DNA from: JBFLYN01 sp040756655 | Lineage (GTDB): Bacteria > Bacillota > Sulfobacillia > UBA8153 | DNA length: 39,990 nt | NCBI GenBank assembly: GCA_040756655.1 | Contig: JBFLYN010000031.1 | Location: 1 to 39,990 of the forward strand | Direction: 5' to 3' | Shown here: positions 1-7,535 of the stretch, piece after piece | Numbering within the stretch: the stretch's first letter is position 1 | Layout: every line of letters starts with the position of its first letter | Translations under genes and position numbers: made by a program | Notes under the pieces: generated by a model | Told to the model about the DNA's origin: nothing | What the model saw: only the letters and a program-made list of their open reading frames with translations | The model's database searches: none

Positions 1-459
1 ACCACCGCTTGGAGCACCGGGTGCGCGCGCACGTCTTGCTGTGCATGCTGGCCTACTACGTGGAATGGCACCTGCGCCAGGCACTGGCGCCCCTGTTGTT
101 CGAAGATGAGGAGCCCCGCAATCCGGCGGCCTCACCGGTGGCCCCGGCCCGCCGTTCCACCCGGGCCGAAGCCAAGGCCCGCCGCCAGCGGCAGGAGGAC
201 GGGACACCGGTGCACAGTTTCCAGACGCTGTTGCAGGACCTGGCCACGCTGGCCCACCATCGCGTGCAACCCGCACTGCCGGGAGTGCCCGCCTTTGACA
301 TGCTCACCCGGCCTACTCCTTTACAAGAGCGGGCCCTGGCATTACTCGGTCTCAAGCTCGACAGCAGGGCTGTACCCAGTACCAAATAGATCCCGTCCGC
401 CAAGAGGCCAGTTAGGCACCTGTGTCTATCTCTGAGTCAAGCGGAACTTCGGGTTAACC
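1..459 (+). mobile_element. IS1634-type insertion sequence, 3' (right) end
   Basis: This is the right-hand end of an insertion sequence that begins before the window. It holds the C-terminal part of the transposase and about 70 bases of non-coding tail. The motif CGGAACTTCGG at 442-452, within 442-459, is the reverse complement of the core at the start of the second element near the right edge (39439-39458). These are therefore read as the right and left terminal inverted repeats of one IS type. The outer boundary near 459 is inferred from that match. No target duplication can be tested because the other end of this copy is outside the window. Confidence 0.75.
3..389 (+). CDS. IS1634 family transposase, C-terminal fragment (cut by window edge)
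   Basis: The reading frame is open from the first bases and stops at TAG 387-389. The visible 128 residues start with a region of the type HRLEHRVRAHVLLCMLAYY, followed by WHLRQALAPLLFEDE. This matches the conserved C-terminal helix of IS1634-group DDE transposases, where 'R.v.aHv.lcfLA' follows the catalytic domain. The catalytic acidic residues lie upstream and are not visible. After the helix comes a charged, proline-rich linker and a short C-terminal domain ending LLGLKLDSRAVPSTK. The frame is intact as far as it can be read. Family assignment is confident; activity cannot be judged. Confidence 0.8.
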   Translation, partial: HRLEHRVRAHVLLCMLAYYVEWHLRQALAPLLFEDEEPRNPAASPVAPARRSTRAEAKARRQRQEDGTPVHSFQTLLQDLATLAHHRVQPALPGVPAFDMLTRPTPLQERALALLGLKLDSRAVPSTK

Positions 460-460
460 G

Positions 461-661
461 CCTGTGGAGTCTTGGAGCAGCTGGATGCCATGCTGCTGGT
501 GAGCCGGGACCAGGCTGGATATGAAGTCAAGGACCTGCGTGAGCGGACCGGGGATACACTGTTAGGCCGTGATGTGCGTGCAGCCAGAGTACATCCTGAA
601 TGCCGCAGTGGCAGCTCCCCGCCAAATCCAGACGGCGTTTGCACCCCAGTCTAAAGAGTAA
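461..661 (+). pseudogene. Possible gene remnant next to the IS end
   Basis: Right after the putative IS end there is a short protein-like stretch in frame 1 (from the TTG at 472, containing AMLLVSRDQAGYEVKDLRER). After a stop in the neighbouring frame at 563-565, a second protein-like stretch begins in frame 2 (VQPEYILNAAVAAPRQIQTA) and ends at TAA 659-661. The two could be the tail of one gene interrupted by the IS and then frameshifted. I do not recognise the family. There is no convincing ribosome binding site. Both pieces could also be chance open frames in GC-rich DNA. Confidence 0.25.
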
Positions 662-889
662 CTATCGCGCGTGGTTATCGTACCCACGCAGCAGGAAAAC
701 CTAAGAAGTAGCAGAAACCTAAGATGAGGAGAAAACGATCGCCGGCAGAAGCCGTAATTGCTCCGCATCTAGCCAAAACCCTCCGGTACAGCTCTATGCT
801 ATGTGGAGTGACGTCACAATCCCCTGTGCACTGGTACGAAATAGGACACGAAGAGAGCAGGGAGTAATCATAACGTGGAGGTGCTAGTA
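662..889 (+). promoter_or_regulatory. Upstream region of rubrerythrin with a 10-bp palindrome
   Basis: About 230 non-coding bases precede rubrerythrin. They contain the perfect palindrome GTGACGTCAC at 808-817, about 70 bases before the start codon, a reasonable place for an operator. It does not resemble the AT-rich PerR box often found ahead of rubrerythrin genes. A weak TATGCT -10-like hexamer lies at about 795-800 but has no good -35 at standard spacing. The strong Shine-Dalgarno GGAGGTG at 877-883 decides the ATG at 890 as the start. Confidence 0.35.
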
Positions 890-1423
890 ATGGACCTGAA
901 GGGAAGCAAGACGGAAAAGAACCTATTGGCCGCGTTTGCCGGTGAGTCTGAGGCCAGGAACAAGTACACGTACTTTGCGGCTGTGGCACGCAACGAGGGC
1001 TTTCAGCAGATCAAGGGGATCTTTGAGGAAACCGCTGACAACGAAAAGGAGCACGCCAAGGTTTGGGCCAGGTATCTTGGGCTCATCGGGACGACCGAGA
1101 AGAACCTGGAAGAGGCGGCAAATGGCGAGAACTACGAGTGGACCCGGATGTACAGGGAATTTGCCGAAGTTGCCGAAGCGGAGGGCTTCGCGGAGATAGC
1201 CACGCGGTTTACAGAGGTTGCAGAGGTCGAGGAACAGCACGAGCTCCGCTTCAGAAGACTCCTCGAGCGGGTGAGAAACGACACTGTGTTCAGGCGGGAT
1301 CACATCATAAAGTGGCACTGCCGTAACTGCGGCTATATCCACGAAGGAACAGAACCTCCCGAGATGTGCCCGGCCTGTGTGCATCCGAAGTCGTTCTATG
1401 AGGAAAAGGCCGAAAACTACTAA
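890..1423 (+). CDS. rbr: Rubrerythrin (peroxide-reducing diiron/rubredoxin protein)
   Basis: The 177-residue protein is a classical two-domain rubrerythrin. The N-terminal four-helix ferritin-like domain carries the diiron ligands in motifs of the form FAGESEARNKY near residue 20, EETADNEKEHA near residue 50, and two later E-x-x-H/E helices (FAEVAEAEGF and EVAEVEEQHE). The C-terminal rubredoxin-like domain has the Cys4 iron site C-R-N-C-G-Y ... C-P-A-C. It reduces hydrogen peroxide to water in the cytoplasm with electrons from NAD(P)H via rubredoxin, a standard oxidative-stress defence in anaerobes. GGAGGTG at 877-883, six bases before ATG 890, sets the start; the in-frame GTG at 875 lies before this site and is rejected. 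The gene stands alone. Confidence 0.96.
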   Translation: MDLKGSKTEKNLLAAFAGESEARNKYTYFAAVARNEGFQQIKGIFEETADNEKEHAKVWARYLGLIGTTEKNLEEAANGENYEWTRMYREFAEVAEAEGFAEIATRFTEVAEVEEQHELRFRRLLERVRNDTVFRRDHIIKWHCRNCGYIHEGTEPPEMCPACVHPKSFYEEKAENY

Positions 1424-1719
1424 GCCGTCCAAGGGTACCGGGCCAGCGGTGTTACCCAGGGCACTTAATCAGGAAGTCGGGACCAACCGGGCGGGCGTTC
1501 CCAGGAGGGGAGCTGCCTGCCACGCAGCTACACCTGCCAATGGATGCGAGTGGAAGCGGTAGCTCCTGGTTCGGGAAAGATAGTCCTGCTCGGGCGGTCA
1601 ACTTTGGCTTCACGTGTTCAGCAGCGTTTCCGAGAAGACCGGAATTCAAGGATGGGCTTGGGGAGCGCCTGGCTCGGACAACAGATCTGCCTTGCTCTTG
1701 CAGAAAGGGAGCACTGGTT
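1424..1719. other. Intergenic region, no recognised gene
   Basis: About 296 bases lie between rubrerythrin and the response regulator. Open frames run through it (for example in frame with the response regulator from 1540), but none has a ribosome binding site or a recognisable domain. I see no clear terminator hairpin with a T-run after rubrerythrin and no clear promoter. Confidence 0.4.
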
Positions 1720-2433
1720 ATGGACCAGTACCAGATCATGGTAGTGGAAGATGATAGGCGCACTGCCGAGCTAGTACGGGGCTACCTCCAGCGCTATGGC
1801 TACCGGGTAGATCTGGTCAATGACTTTGGGCAAGTAGAACAGGAATTCCTGGCCCGGCGACCCCAGCTGGTGATCCTCGATGTGAACCTACCCTACCAGG
1901 ATGGCTTCCACCTGTGCCGGGCCCTTCGTCGCCATTCGGCAGTTCCCATCCTTTTTCTTTCTGCCCGGGCAGGTGACATGGAGCAAGTACTGGGGCTGGA
2001 GAGTGGCGGGGACGACTACCTCACCAAGCCCTTTCACCTGGAGGTGCTGCATGCCAAGGTCAAGGCCATCCTACGGCGGGCCTATGGTGAGTACGCAGTT
2101 CCCCAAGCCTCTGCCCGGAGCATGATCCAGCTGGGCGAGCTGCAGCTGGATCTGGCCGCGGGCGAGGTGCGATTTGGCGGGCAGGCACAACAGCTCACCA
2201 AAAACGAGCTGAGGCTCCTAGCCTTGCTCATAGAGACGGCTCCTGCCACGGCCAGCCGGGAGCGTTGCCTCGAGACCCTGTGGGACGATGCCAGCTTTGT
2301 CGACGATAATACTCTGACGGTGAATGTGACCCGCCTTAGGCACAAACTGGCCACATGGGGACTGGATGAGGCCATAGTTACCCGCCGAGGCTTAGGGTAC
2401 CAGCTGGTACCAGAGCGCCTGGGTCGAAGGTGA
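1720..2433 (+). CDS. BceR-type response regulator (OmpR family)
   Basis: This 237-residue protein is a DNA-binding response regulator. The receiver domain (residues 1 to about 118) has the acidic pocket VVEDD, the phospho-acceptor Asp54 in VILDVNLPY, the conserved Ser/Ala site LFLSAR and the Lys of LTKPF. The C-terminal winged helix (about 135-232) ends with the family pattern VNVTRLRHKL and a GLGYQL hairpin. It is followed by a histidine kinase with an intramembrane-sensing sequence and by a BceAB-like transporter, the canonical layout of peptide-antibiotic sensing and detoxification modules. GGGAG about ten bases before ATG 1720 supports the start; the longer open frame from 1540 has no such support. 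A BceR-type operator lies at 3580-3595. Confidence 0.93.
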   Translation: MDQYQIMVVEDDRRTAELVRGYLQRYGYRVDLVNDFGQVEQEFLARRPQLVILDVNLPYQDGFHLCRALRRHSAVPILFLSARAGDMEQVLGLESGGDDYLTKPFHLEVLHAKVKAILRRAYGEYAVPQASARSMIQLGELQLDLAAGEVRFGGQAQQLTKNELRLLALLIETAPATASRERCLETLWDDASFVDDNTLTVNVTRLRHKLATWGLDEAIVTRRGLGYQLVPERLGRR

Positions 2434-2435
2434 CG

Positions 2436-2520
2436 CAGGGTCGCGACCCTGACCGGGGCCACCGGTGCTCTGCGTTGGATGCCACGGTGTGATAAAGGGA
2501 TCGCGAACCTGACGAGGGGC
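2436..2520. repeat. Palindromic repeat pair between bceR- and bceS-like genes
   Basis: CAGGGTCGCGACCCTG at 2436-2451 is a perfect 16-bp palindrome three bases after the response-regulator stop. A diverged copy with the same central TCGCGA and the same downstream CCTGAC...GGGG occurs at about 2496-2520. The two copies lie about 60 bases apart in the gap before the kinase. They could be an operator pair, an RNA hairpin that tunes kinase expression, or a local duplication. Confidence 0.5.
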
Positions 2521-2529
2521 GGGAGAACA

Positions 2530-3594
2530 GTGAATACTCGCCTGGTAGCCCGGTTTTTCTTGGACCGGGCTGGCTTGGTTTGGGCCTGGTACACCAGTAC
2601 TATGGTCATCCAGGGTCTGATGATGCTTCTCCTTTCTTATCAAGGGGTGAGCCCTGCCCTGCTCCGGGCGAATACCGCCTATGCCTTCCTACTATCCAGC
2701 ACAGTCTTGGGTGTGTACCTGGGGTTGGAGCTGGCCCGCTGGTGGCCCATGGCCCGCCAGGTGGAGATCCTGCTTGAGGATGCGCAGAGCTTGGAGGCCC
2801 TGGCCAACCTGCCGCCTGGCGCAAACCGGGAGCAAGCAGTTATGCATGAGCTGGTGATGAAGATCTACGGAGCGGCCATGGCGGACCGGTCCAAACACCG
2901 GGAAACCTATGAGCGCCACCTGGCCTTCATCAATCTCTGGGTCCACCAGATGAAAACCCCAGTGGCTGTTATCAGCCTGTTGGCCCAGCAGGCCCAAGAG
3001 CAGATTTCAAGCACGGGAACGGCGCTTCAGGAGGAAATTGCCAAGCTAGACGACGGCCTGGAGCTGGTGTTGAACACGGCCCGGCTTCAGAACTTTGCCA
3101 TGGACTACCATATCCAGCGCGTTGACCTCTTAGGGGCACTCCGTGCGGTCATCAACCAGCGAAAGAGACAGTTCATCCGGCTGGAAGTGTTCCCGGTAGT
3201 TGAGGCCGGGGATGGGGACTGGGCGGTACTTACTGACGACAAGTGGAACCGTTTCGTCATCGACCAGATAGTGGCCAACGCCCTGAAATACGCCGGTCAG
3301 AGTGGGCCGCCCGGTCAACGGCTGGTGTGCCGGCTGGCCATGGAACCTAGCGTGGTCACCCTCACCATCCAGGACCAGGGCCCCGGCATTCCTCCCGAGG
3401 ATCTCCCCCGGGTATTTGAGCCATTCTTTACTGGAGAAAACGGCCGCCGTTTTGGTGGTGCTACCGGCATCGGTCTTCACCTCGTTCAAGAGGTGCTGGA
3501 CCGCTTGGGTCACAGCATCGACATCAGCTCCGAGGTGGGAGAGGGCACCACCGTAACCCTGACCTACGCGCGTCCCGATCTTACAGGAATGTAA
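2530..3594 (+). CDS. BceS-type intramembrane-sensing histidine kinase
   Basis: The protein is 354 residues. It has two N-terminal transmembrane segments (about 15-33 and 42-62) with almost no extracellular loop, the hallmark of BceS kinases, which sense through the BceAB transporter rather than directly. The phospho-acceptor is His139 in WVHQMKTPVAV, the BceS-type H-box. The C-terminal ATPase domain shows the N-box (IVANALKYA), G1 (DQGPGIP), the F-box (VFEPFFTG) and G2 (GATGIGLHLV). GTG 2530 is chosen because GGGAG lies four bases upstream; the ATG at 2479 is unsupported. The last codons and the stop overlap the putative BceR operator. Partner of the preceding regulator; acts in the membrane. 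Confidence 0.92.
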   Translation: MNTRLVARFFLDRAGLVWAWYTSTMVIQGLMMLLLSYQGVSPALLRANTAYAFLLSSTVLGVYLGLELARWWPMARQVEILLEDAQSLEALANLPPGANREQAVMHELVMKIYGAAMADRSKHRETYERHLAFINLWVHQMKTPVAVISLLAQQAQEQISSTGTALQEEIAKLDDGLELVLNTARLQNFAMDYHIQRVDLLGALRAVINQRKRQFIRLEVFPVVEAGDGDWAVLTDDKWNRFVIDQIVANALKYAGQSGPPGQRLVCRLAMEPSVVTLTIQDQGPGIPPEDLPRVFEPFFTGENGRRFGGATGIGLHLVQEVLDRLGHSIDISSEVGEGTTVTLTYARPDLTGM

Positions 3595-3595
3595 G
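3580..3595 (+). promoter_or_regulatory. Putative BceR operator (CTTACA-N4-TGTAAG)
   Basis: A perfect inverted repeat, CTTACA GGAA TGTAAG, overlaps the stop codon of the kinase gene. It fits the TNACA-N4-TGTAA consensus described for BceR-type regulators. It sits about 54 bases upstream of a TATAAT box and about 95 bases before the transporter ATPase gene, in keeping with activation of a separate bceAB promoter. Confidence 0.75.
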
Positions 3596-3648
3596 GTTGG
3601 AGGCCCTGGCTGCAAGGCCCTTCGATGGGAGCGGGACCCGGCCCGGTC

Positions 3649-3654
3649 TATAAT
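3649..3654 (+). promoter_or_regulatory. -10 box of the putative bceAB promoter
   Basis: A consensus TATAAT lies 37 bases before the ATPase start codon. No good -35 hexamer is present at 17 bases (TGGGAG), which suits an activator-dependent promoter driven from the operator at 3580-3595. Confidence 0.6.
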
Positions 3655-3690
3655 GGGGTCAGGAACACTGGAAGCGAGGTCGATTCCTGA

Positions 3691-4458
3691 ATGCATGTGC
3701 TCAAAGCGGTGGAGCTGACCAAGATCTACGGAGGTACACACGGGTCGGCGGCCGTGCGGGCGCTGGATTCCTTCAACCTCTTGGTGAAGGCCGGGGAGTT
3801 TGTGGGGATCATGGGCCCTTCCGGGAGCGGTAAGACTACCATCCTGCAAATCCTGGGCACCATCGATGTTCCCACCTCCGGGCGAGTGTTCCTGGGTGAG
3901 AGAGAGATCACTGGACTCAAGGGGAAAGAGCTGGCAGTTTTCCGCCGCAAGCACATGGGGTTCATCTTCCAGGACTTCAACTTGCTGGACGCCCTCACAC
4001 TCAAGGAAAACATCATCCTTCCCCTGGTACTGGAGGGGCACCCAGTGGCCGAGATCGAAGCACGGCTTGAAGCCCTATCCCGGCGCCTGGACATCGCCAA
4101 GGTCCTCTCCCGCCACCCGTATGAGGTCTCGGGTGGCGAAAAGCAGCGGGCAGCAGCCGGGCGCGCTCTGATCCACCGGCCAGACCTGGTGCTGGCGGAT
4201 GAGCCTACGGGCAACCTGGATTCCAGATCTGCCCGCGCCCTCATGGATGCCCTGGACGGTCTAAACCGCGAAGAAGGGGCTACCATGGTAATGGTTACCC
4301 ATGACCCGGTGACAGCCAGCTTCTGCAGTCGCATCTTGTTCATCAAGGATGGTCGCCTGGTAACCGAGCTGAGAAGGGGTAAGGACCGGGCTCGGTTCTT
4401 CCAGCAAATCCTAGATACCCAGGCAGCCATTGGAGGTGATGGCCATGACCCTGCTTGA
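3691..4458 (+). CDS. BceA-type ABC transporter ATP-binding protein
   Basis: A 255-residue ATPase of the MacB/LolD/BceA group. Visible motifs are Walker A GPSGSGKTT (residues 42-50), a Q-loop in FIFQDFNLL, signature VSGGEKQR from residue 146, Walker B LVLADEPTGNLD and the H-switch VTHD. It powers the BceB-like permease encoded next, probably to free cell-wall lipid intermediates from bacitracin-like or other peptide antibiotics, and to signal flux to the kinase. A GAGGT about ten bases before ATG 3691 supports the start. The gene overlaps the permease gene by 14 bases, which implies translational coupling. Confidence 0.94.
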   Translation: MHVLKAVELTKIYGGTHGSAAVRALDSFNLLVKAGEFVGIMGPSGSGKTTILQILGTIDVPTSGRVFLGEREITGLKGKELAVFRRKHMGFIFQDFNLLDALTLKENIILPLVLEGHPVAEIEARLEALSRRLDIAKVLSRHPYEVSGGEKQRAAAGRALIHRPDLVLADEPTGNLDSRSARALMDALDGLNREEGATMVMVTHDPVTASFCSRILFIKDGRLVTELRRGKDRARFFQQILDTQAAIGGDGHDPA

Positions 4459-6385
4459 TGTGGCATGGAAGAACGTCCGGCACCAGGCCCACGGCTATGC
4501 TGCCTACTTTCTAAGCTCCAGCTTCGCGGTCTGGCTGTTCTACCTCTACGCAGCACTCCTGGCCAACCCGGGTTTACCCAACGAGCCCGTCACCAGGTCG
4601 GTAATGACGGCCGTCCTCTACCTGGTTGCCATCTTTGGCCTCGTGTTCGTCCTGTACTCCCACTCTGCCTTTCTCAAGGTGAAGCAAAAGCAGCTAGGAC
4701 TTATGACCCTCCTGGGCATGGAGCCCAACCAGGTAGCCAGGCTAGTTCACTACGAAAATGGCATCCTGGGAACAGGGGCCGTCACCACCGGGTTGGTCTT
4801 GGGGACCATTTCGTCCAAGCTGTTCTTCCTGGGTATAGGCAGGGCACTGGGCCTGGAGCAACCCATCCCGTTCCGCTTCTCGTTAGGAGCCACTTTACTG
4901 ACGACGGCAGTATTCGCGGTTATCTTCGCCGGGGTCTCGCTATATGGTCAGTTCCAGGTGTGGCGTTTGCCTGTGGTCGAACTGATCCGGGGGGCAGTCT
5001 GCCCCAAGGTGCCTCCCGGGTTTTCCTGGTGGTTGGTGGCCGTGTGCCTGCTTTCCCTGGGAACGTCCTATGGCTTGGTGCTGACCGCTAACGCCAATAC
5101 CGTTCAAAGGCGGCTCCTGCCTGCCATGGGCCTACTGCTACTGGGAACCTACCTCTTATTCGCCCAGGGCAGTGTGGCATGCCTGGCGGTTATTCGCAGG
5201 AACCGGCGCCTGTACTACCAGCGCACTAACCTTCTAACCGTTTCCCAGCTCGTGTACCGGATGCACGATAATGCCCGGGTACTCTTTGCCAGCACGATCC
5301 TGGCCACTTTGGTCATGACGGTAGTAGGTCTGTACTCCGGGGCCTTCAATATCCTGGAGCAGCAAGCACTGCGATACTCCCCTCTCCACGTCATGCTGGT
5401 GGGAACCCCCGGGGAGGTGGGGCCGGAGCGTGTTCGCCAGGTCCTATCTGCGCACGGACTGGAACTGGCCGGGGAAGCCCAGGTGTTGGCCCTGCAGGCA
5501 GCGCTGCAACACCAGACAGCTGGCGGTTTCACCATACATACGCAGGGGCTAGTACTCCCCCTAAGCGGAGCCAACCGGTGGTTGGAGACCCTGTTGAGAG
5601 AGCCCGCTTTGGCCCTGCAGGTCGGCCAGGTTGCCCAGCTGGTAGACCCGGCACTGGCCGGCGCCCCGGAGGCCACTGTCCGGGTGGGCATCGGCGTCGG
5701 GACTTCCTCCGGCCGGGCAGAGTCCCATGTGACTTTCCCGGTGGTGGAAAGACGGGTGGTACGAGCCTTCAACCTGAGCGAATCCGTGGTAGTGCTGGAC
5801 GACAGTACCTTTGAGGCACTGTTTGGGGAATACGGCCCCAGCCATGGCACCGAGCTGTATGCGTGGCAACTGGCTGACTGGCGAGTGAGCCAAGCTGCCG
5901 TGCACCAGCTAGAGCGGGAGATAGATCCGGACTACGCGCCCGGGGCCGGGCAGACGGGCTCGCGGCAGCTCACGGCTACTGTGGAATTCTACGACCAGGC
6001 CCGGCAAGGGGCAGGGTACCTCCTGTTTCTCGGGTGCTTCCTAGGCCTCCTGTTTTTCTTGGCTGCCGGGAACCTCCTCTACTTCAAGCTCTTCACCGAC
6101 CTGTACGAGGACCGCAGGCAGTATGCGACCCTCCACAAGGTGGGAGTGGGCGTGGATGAGGTGCGGCGGGTGGTCGGTACCCAGACCTTCCTCCTGTTTT
6201 TTACCCCCCTGGCCGTGGCCACCATCCACGCCGGGGTGGCGCTCAAGGTCCTGGGCGACCTCCTGGCCTCCGCAAGCCTGTATGGACCCGCCCTGGTAGT
6301 GGTAGCCTCGTACGGAGTGCTGCAGATGATATACCTGGCTGCCGTAGGCCGGGCTTACACGCGAGCCTTGACGGCCCACTGGTGA
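4445..6385 (+). CDS. BceB-type ABC transporter permease (FtsX-like, large extracellular domain)
   Basis: This 646-residue membrane protein has the BceB architecture. Four N-terminal membrane helices with a FtsX domain come first (motif VKQKQLGLMTLLGM near residue 80). Three further helices follow, then an extracellular domain of roughly 200 residues (about 310-520) between helices 7 and 8, and three C-terminal helices with a second FtsX-like motif (EDRRQYATLHKVGVG). The large external domain is the substrate and sensor region in characterised members. GGAGG at 4432-4436 and eight bases of spacing favour ATG 4445 over ATG 4439. Together with the ATPase it forms the transporter half of the module. 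Confidence 0.93.
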   Translation: MTLLDVAWKNVRHQAHGYAAYFLSSSFAVWLFYLYAALLANPGLPNEPVTRSVMTAVLYLVAIFGLVFVLYSHSAFLKVKQKQLGLMTLLGMEPNQVARLVHYENGILGTGAVTTGLVLGTISSKLFFLGIGRALGLEQPIPFRFSLGATLLTTAVFAVIFAGVSLYGQFQVWRLPVVELIRGAVCPKVPPGFSWWLVAVCLLSLGTSYGLVLTANANTVQRRLLPAMGLLLLGTYLLFAQGSVACLAVIRRNRRLYYQRTNLLTVSQLVYRMHDNARVLFASTILATLVMTVVGLYSGAFNILEQQALRYSPLHVMLVGTPGEVGPERVRQVLSAHGLELAGEAQVLALQAALQHQTAGGFTIHTQGLVLPLSGANRWLETLLREPALALQVGQVAQLVDPALAGAPEATVRVGIGVGTSSGRAESHVTFPVVERRVVRAFNLSESVVVLDDSTFEALFGEYGPSHGTELYAWQLADWRVSQAAVHQLEREIDPDYAPGAGQTGSRQLTATVEFYDQARQGAGYLLFLGCFLGLLFFLAAGNLLYFKLFTDLYEDRRQYATLHKVGVGVDEVRRVVGTQTFLLFFTPLAVATIHAGVALKVLGDLLASASLYGPALVVVASYGVLQMIYLAAVGRAYTRALTAHW

Positions 6386-6722
6386 TGGGTTTCCCTGGTG
6401 ACCATAGCGCCGACCTACCGATCAAACCCTCAGGGCGATTGTCATCTGTGCTCCTCGAGATTGCGGTTGGCTCCGAGCCGGCGGCCGGAGTCGGTCCTGG
6501 ATTCGTCCTGGGGCGCCATCCGACTGGCTGGGCGGTGTGGACCCCGGAATGAACGCTTCTGCCTGGGCAGCGTCACTGGCACTCCCGCCGCCGGCCGGCG
6601 GAGTGCGAGATGAACGTCGGCCACCTTCCGCAGGACCCCGGGAGAATGGACAGTGGACCCAATGAGGACAAGGCACGGCGGGCCAACTACAGCACGGGGG
6701 GCAGCCAAGGCTGCCCCCTTAG
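6386..6722. terminator. Intergenic region ending in a GC-rich hairpin
   Basis: Nothing in this 337-base stretch looks like a gene. Near its end, GGGGGCAGCC-AA-GGCTGCCCCC at 6697-6718 forms a perfect 10-bp stem with a minimal loop, followed by TTAGTTGCGTCTTGT. This is a plausible but weakly T-rich terminator for the transporter operon. Confidence 0.5.
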
Positions 6723-6863
6723 TTGCGTCTTGTAGGGGAGTGGCCACTAGAGTACTTGTTAGAGGCCGGGCTTAGTCCCTACCACGCCCTGGCCGCGGTG
6801 ACCCGCAACGGGGCCGAGGCCCTGGGACTCGCCGGGGAATTTGGCACTGTATGGCTTTGGGCA
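6723..6863 (+). pseudogene. Amidohydrolase C-terminal fragment
   Basis: The first residues of a chimeric open frame contain LEAGLSPYHALAAVTRNGAE followed by ALGLAGEFGTV. This is the conserved helix and turn found near the C-terminus of imidazolonepropionase-type amidohydrolases; compare LVEAGYTVPEALVAAT and the DRLGTLEPGKLADI that follows it in the intact amidohydrolase at 14161-15528. The metal-binding barrel is absent upstream, so this is a remnant of a deleted gene. The frame then runs into an IlvD fragment. Confidence 0.6.
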
Positions 6864-7035
6864 GAAAACTCTGGGATGGACCTGGCGCGGCCCACCGTAG
6901 GGCCATATACAAGGGAGCGGGGTTCTGCGACGAGGACATCCGTCACAAGCCCCACATTGGCGTGGCCAACAGCTTCACCGAAGCGTCTCCCGCCCATGCC
7001 CATCTTCGCCTGCTGGCCGCCGCGGCCATTGCAGG
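6851..7035 (+). pseudogene. Dihydroxy-acid dehydratase (IlvD) N-terminal fragment
   Basis: In frame 2, ATG 6851 opens a stretch reading GRKLWDGPGAAHRRAIYKGA, then CDEDIRHKPHIGVANSFTEA and SPAHAHLRLLAAAAIAG. This is clearly the N-terminal region of dihydroxy-acid dehydratase (IlvD/Edd family), whose members begin with a pattern 'GP.RA.hR.llka.G..deD..kPfIGVaNS.tEi.PgH.HLr.la'. Everything after the first 60 residues is missing, including the Fe-S cysteine region. The fragment is spliced directly to an AOR fragment in another frame and is a non-functional relic. Confidence 0.75.
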
Positions 7036-7454
7036 ATATCTGCGCGGCCCTGAATTCCCTGTGCCTTTGCCTGTTCATGCCCAACGGTGGCGGTCTGGGC
7101 ACCGGAGATGTCGTCTCCATGCTCCAGGCAGTCACTGGATGGAACTGGGATGAGCGTGATCTGCTCAGGGCAGGCACCTGCATCTACACGCTGCAGCGGC
7201 TCATAAACGTCCGGGATGGCCAGGGTACGATTCACGCCAGGCTTTTCGGGCAACTCCGGCCCGGGGCCGAGGTCCCGGCAAGCCTGGAGGTAGAGCTGCC
7301 CGCCGGTTCTACCGTTGCGGACTTGTGTGCCCGGCTGAGGATCGTTCCCGAGAAGGTCGCTATCGTGCTGGTGAACCGCTCCCAGGCCCAACTTGGCCGG
7401 GTGCTCATGGATGGCGAAGAGATCATGCTGGTACCCCCCATCCCGGGGGGTTGA
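7036..7454 (+). CDS. AOR C-terminal remnant fused to a MoaD/ThiS-like domain
   Basis: The frame-0 continuation first shows an aldehyde:ferredoxin oxidoreductase tail (ALNSLCLCLFMP, then LQAVTGWNWDERDLLRAGTC and LQRLINVRDG, to about 7218). It then shows a complete beta-grasp sulfur-carrier domain (from TIHARLFGQLRPG to the terminal VPPIPGG). The C-terminal Gly-Gly is the residue pair activated and thiocarboxylated in MoaD/ThiS proteins, which provide the dithiolene sulfurs of molybdopterin. No start codon with a ribosome binding site separates the two parts. The carrier domain could be made only as a fusion (for example from ATG 7077), or this may all be pseudogene. A separate intact MoaD-like gene is present at 9777. 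Confidence 0.6.
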
Positions 7455-7535
7455 GAGAGCATAGCGAGTTGGGAGTGAAGAAGATAGTGAGCACAAAAGC
7501 TAGTTGCTGACCCATCACGGTGCACCGAGTGCCGG

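Noticed and set aside
3130..4556. Two long minus-strand frames (303 and 276 codons) across the kinase and ATPase genes
   Set aside because: Both lie opposite genes with clear catalytic motifs and show no domain pattern of their own.
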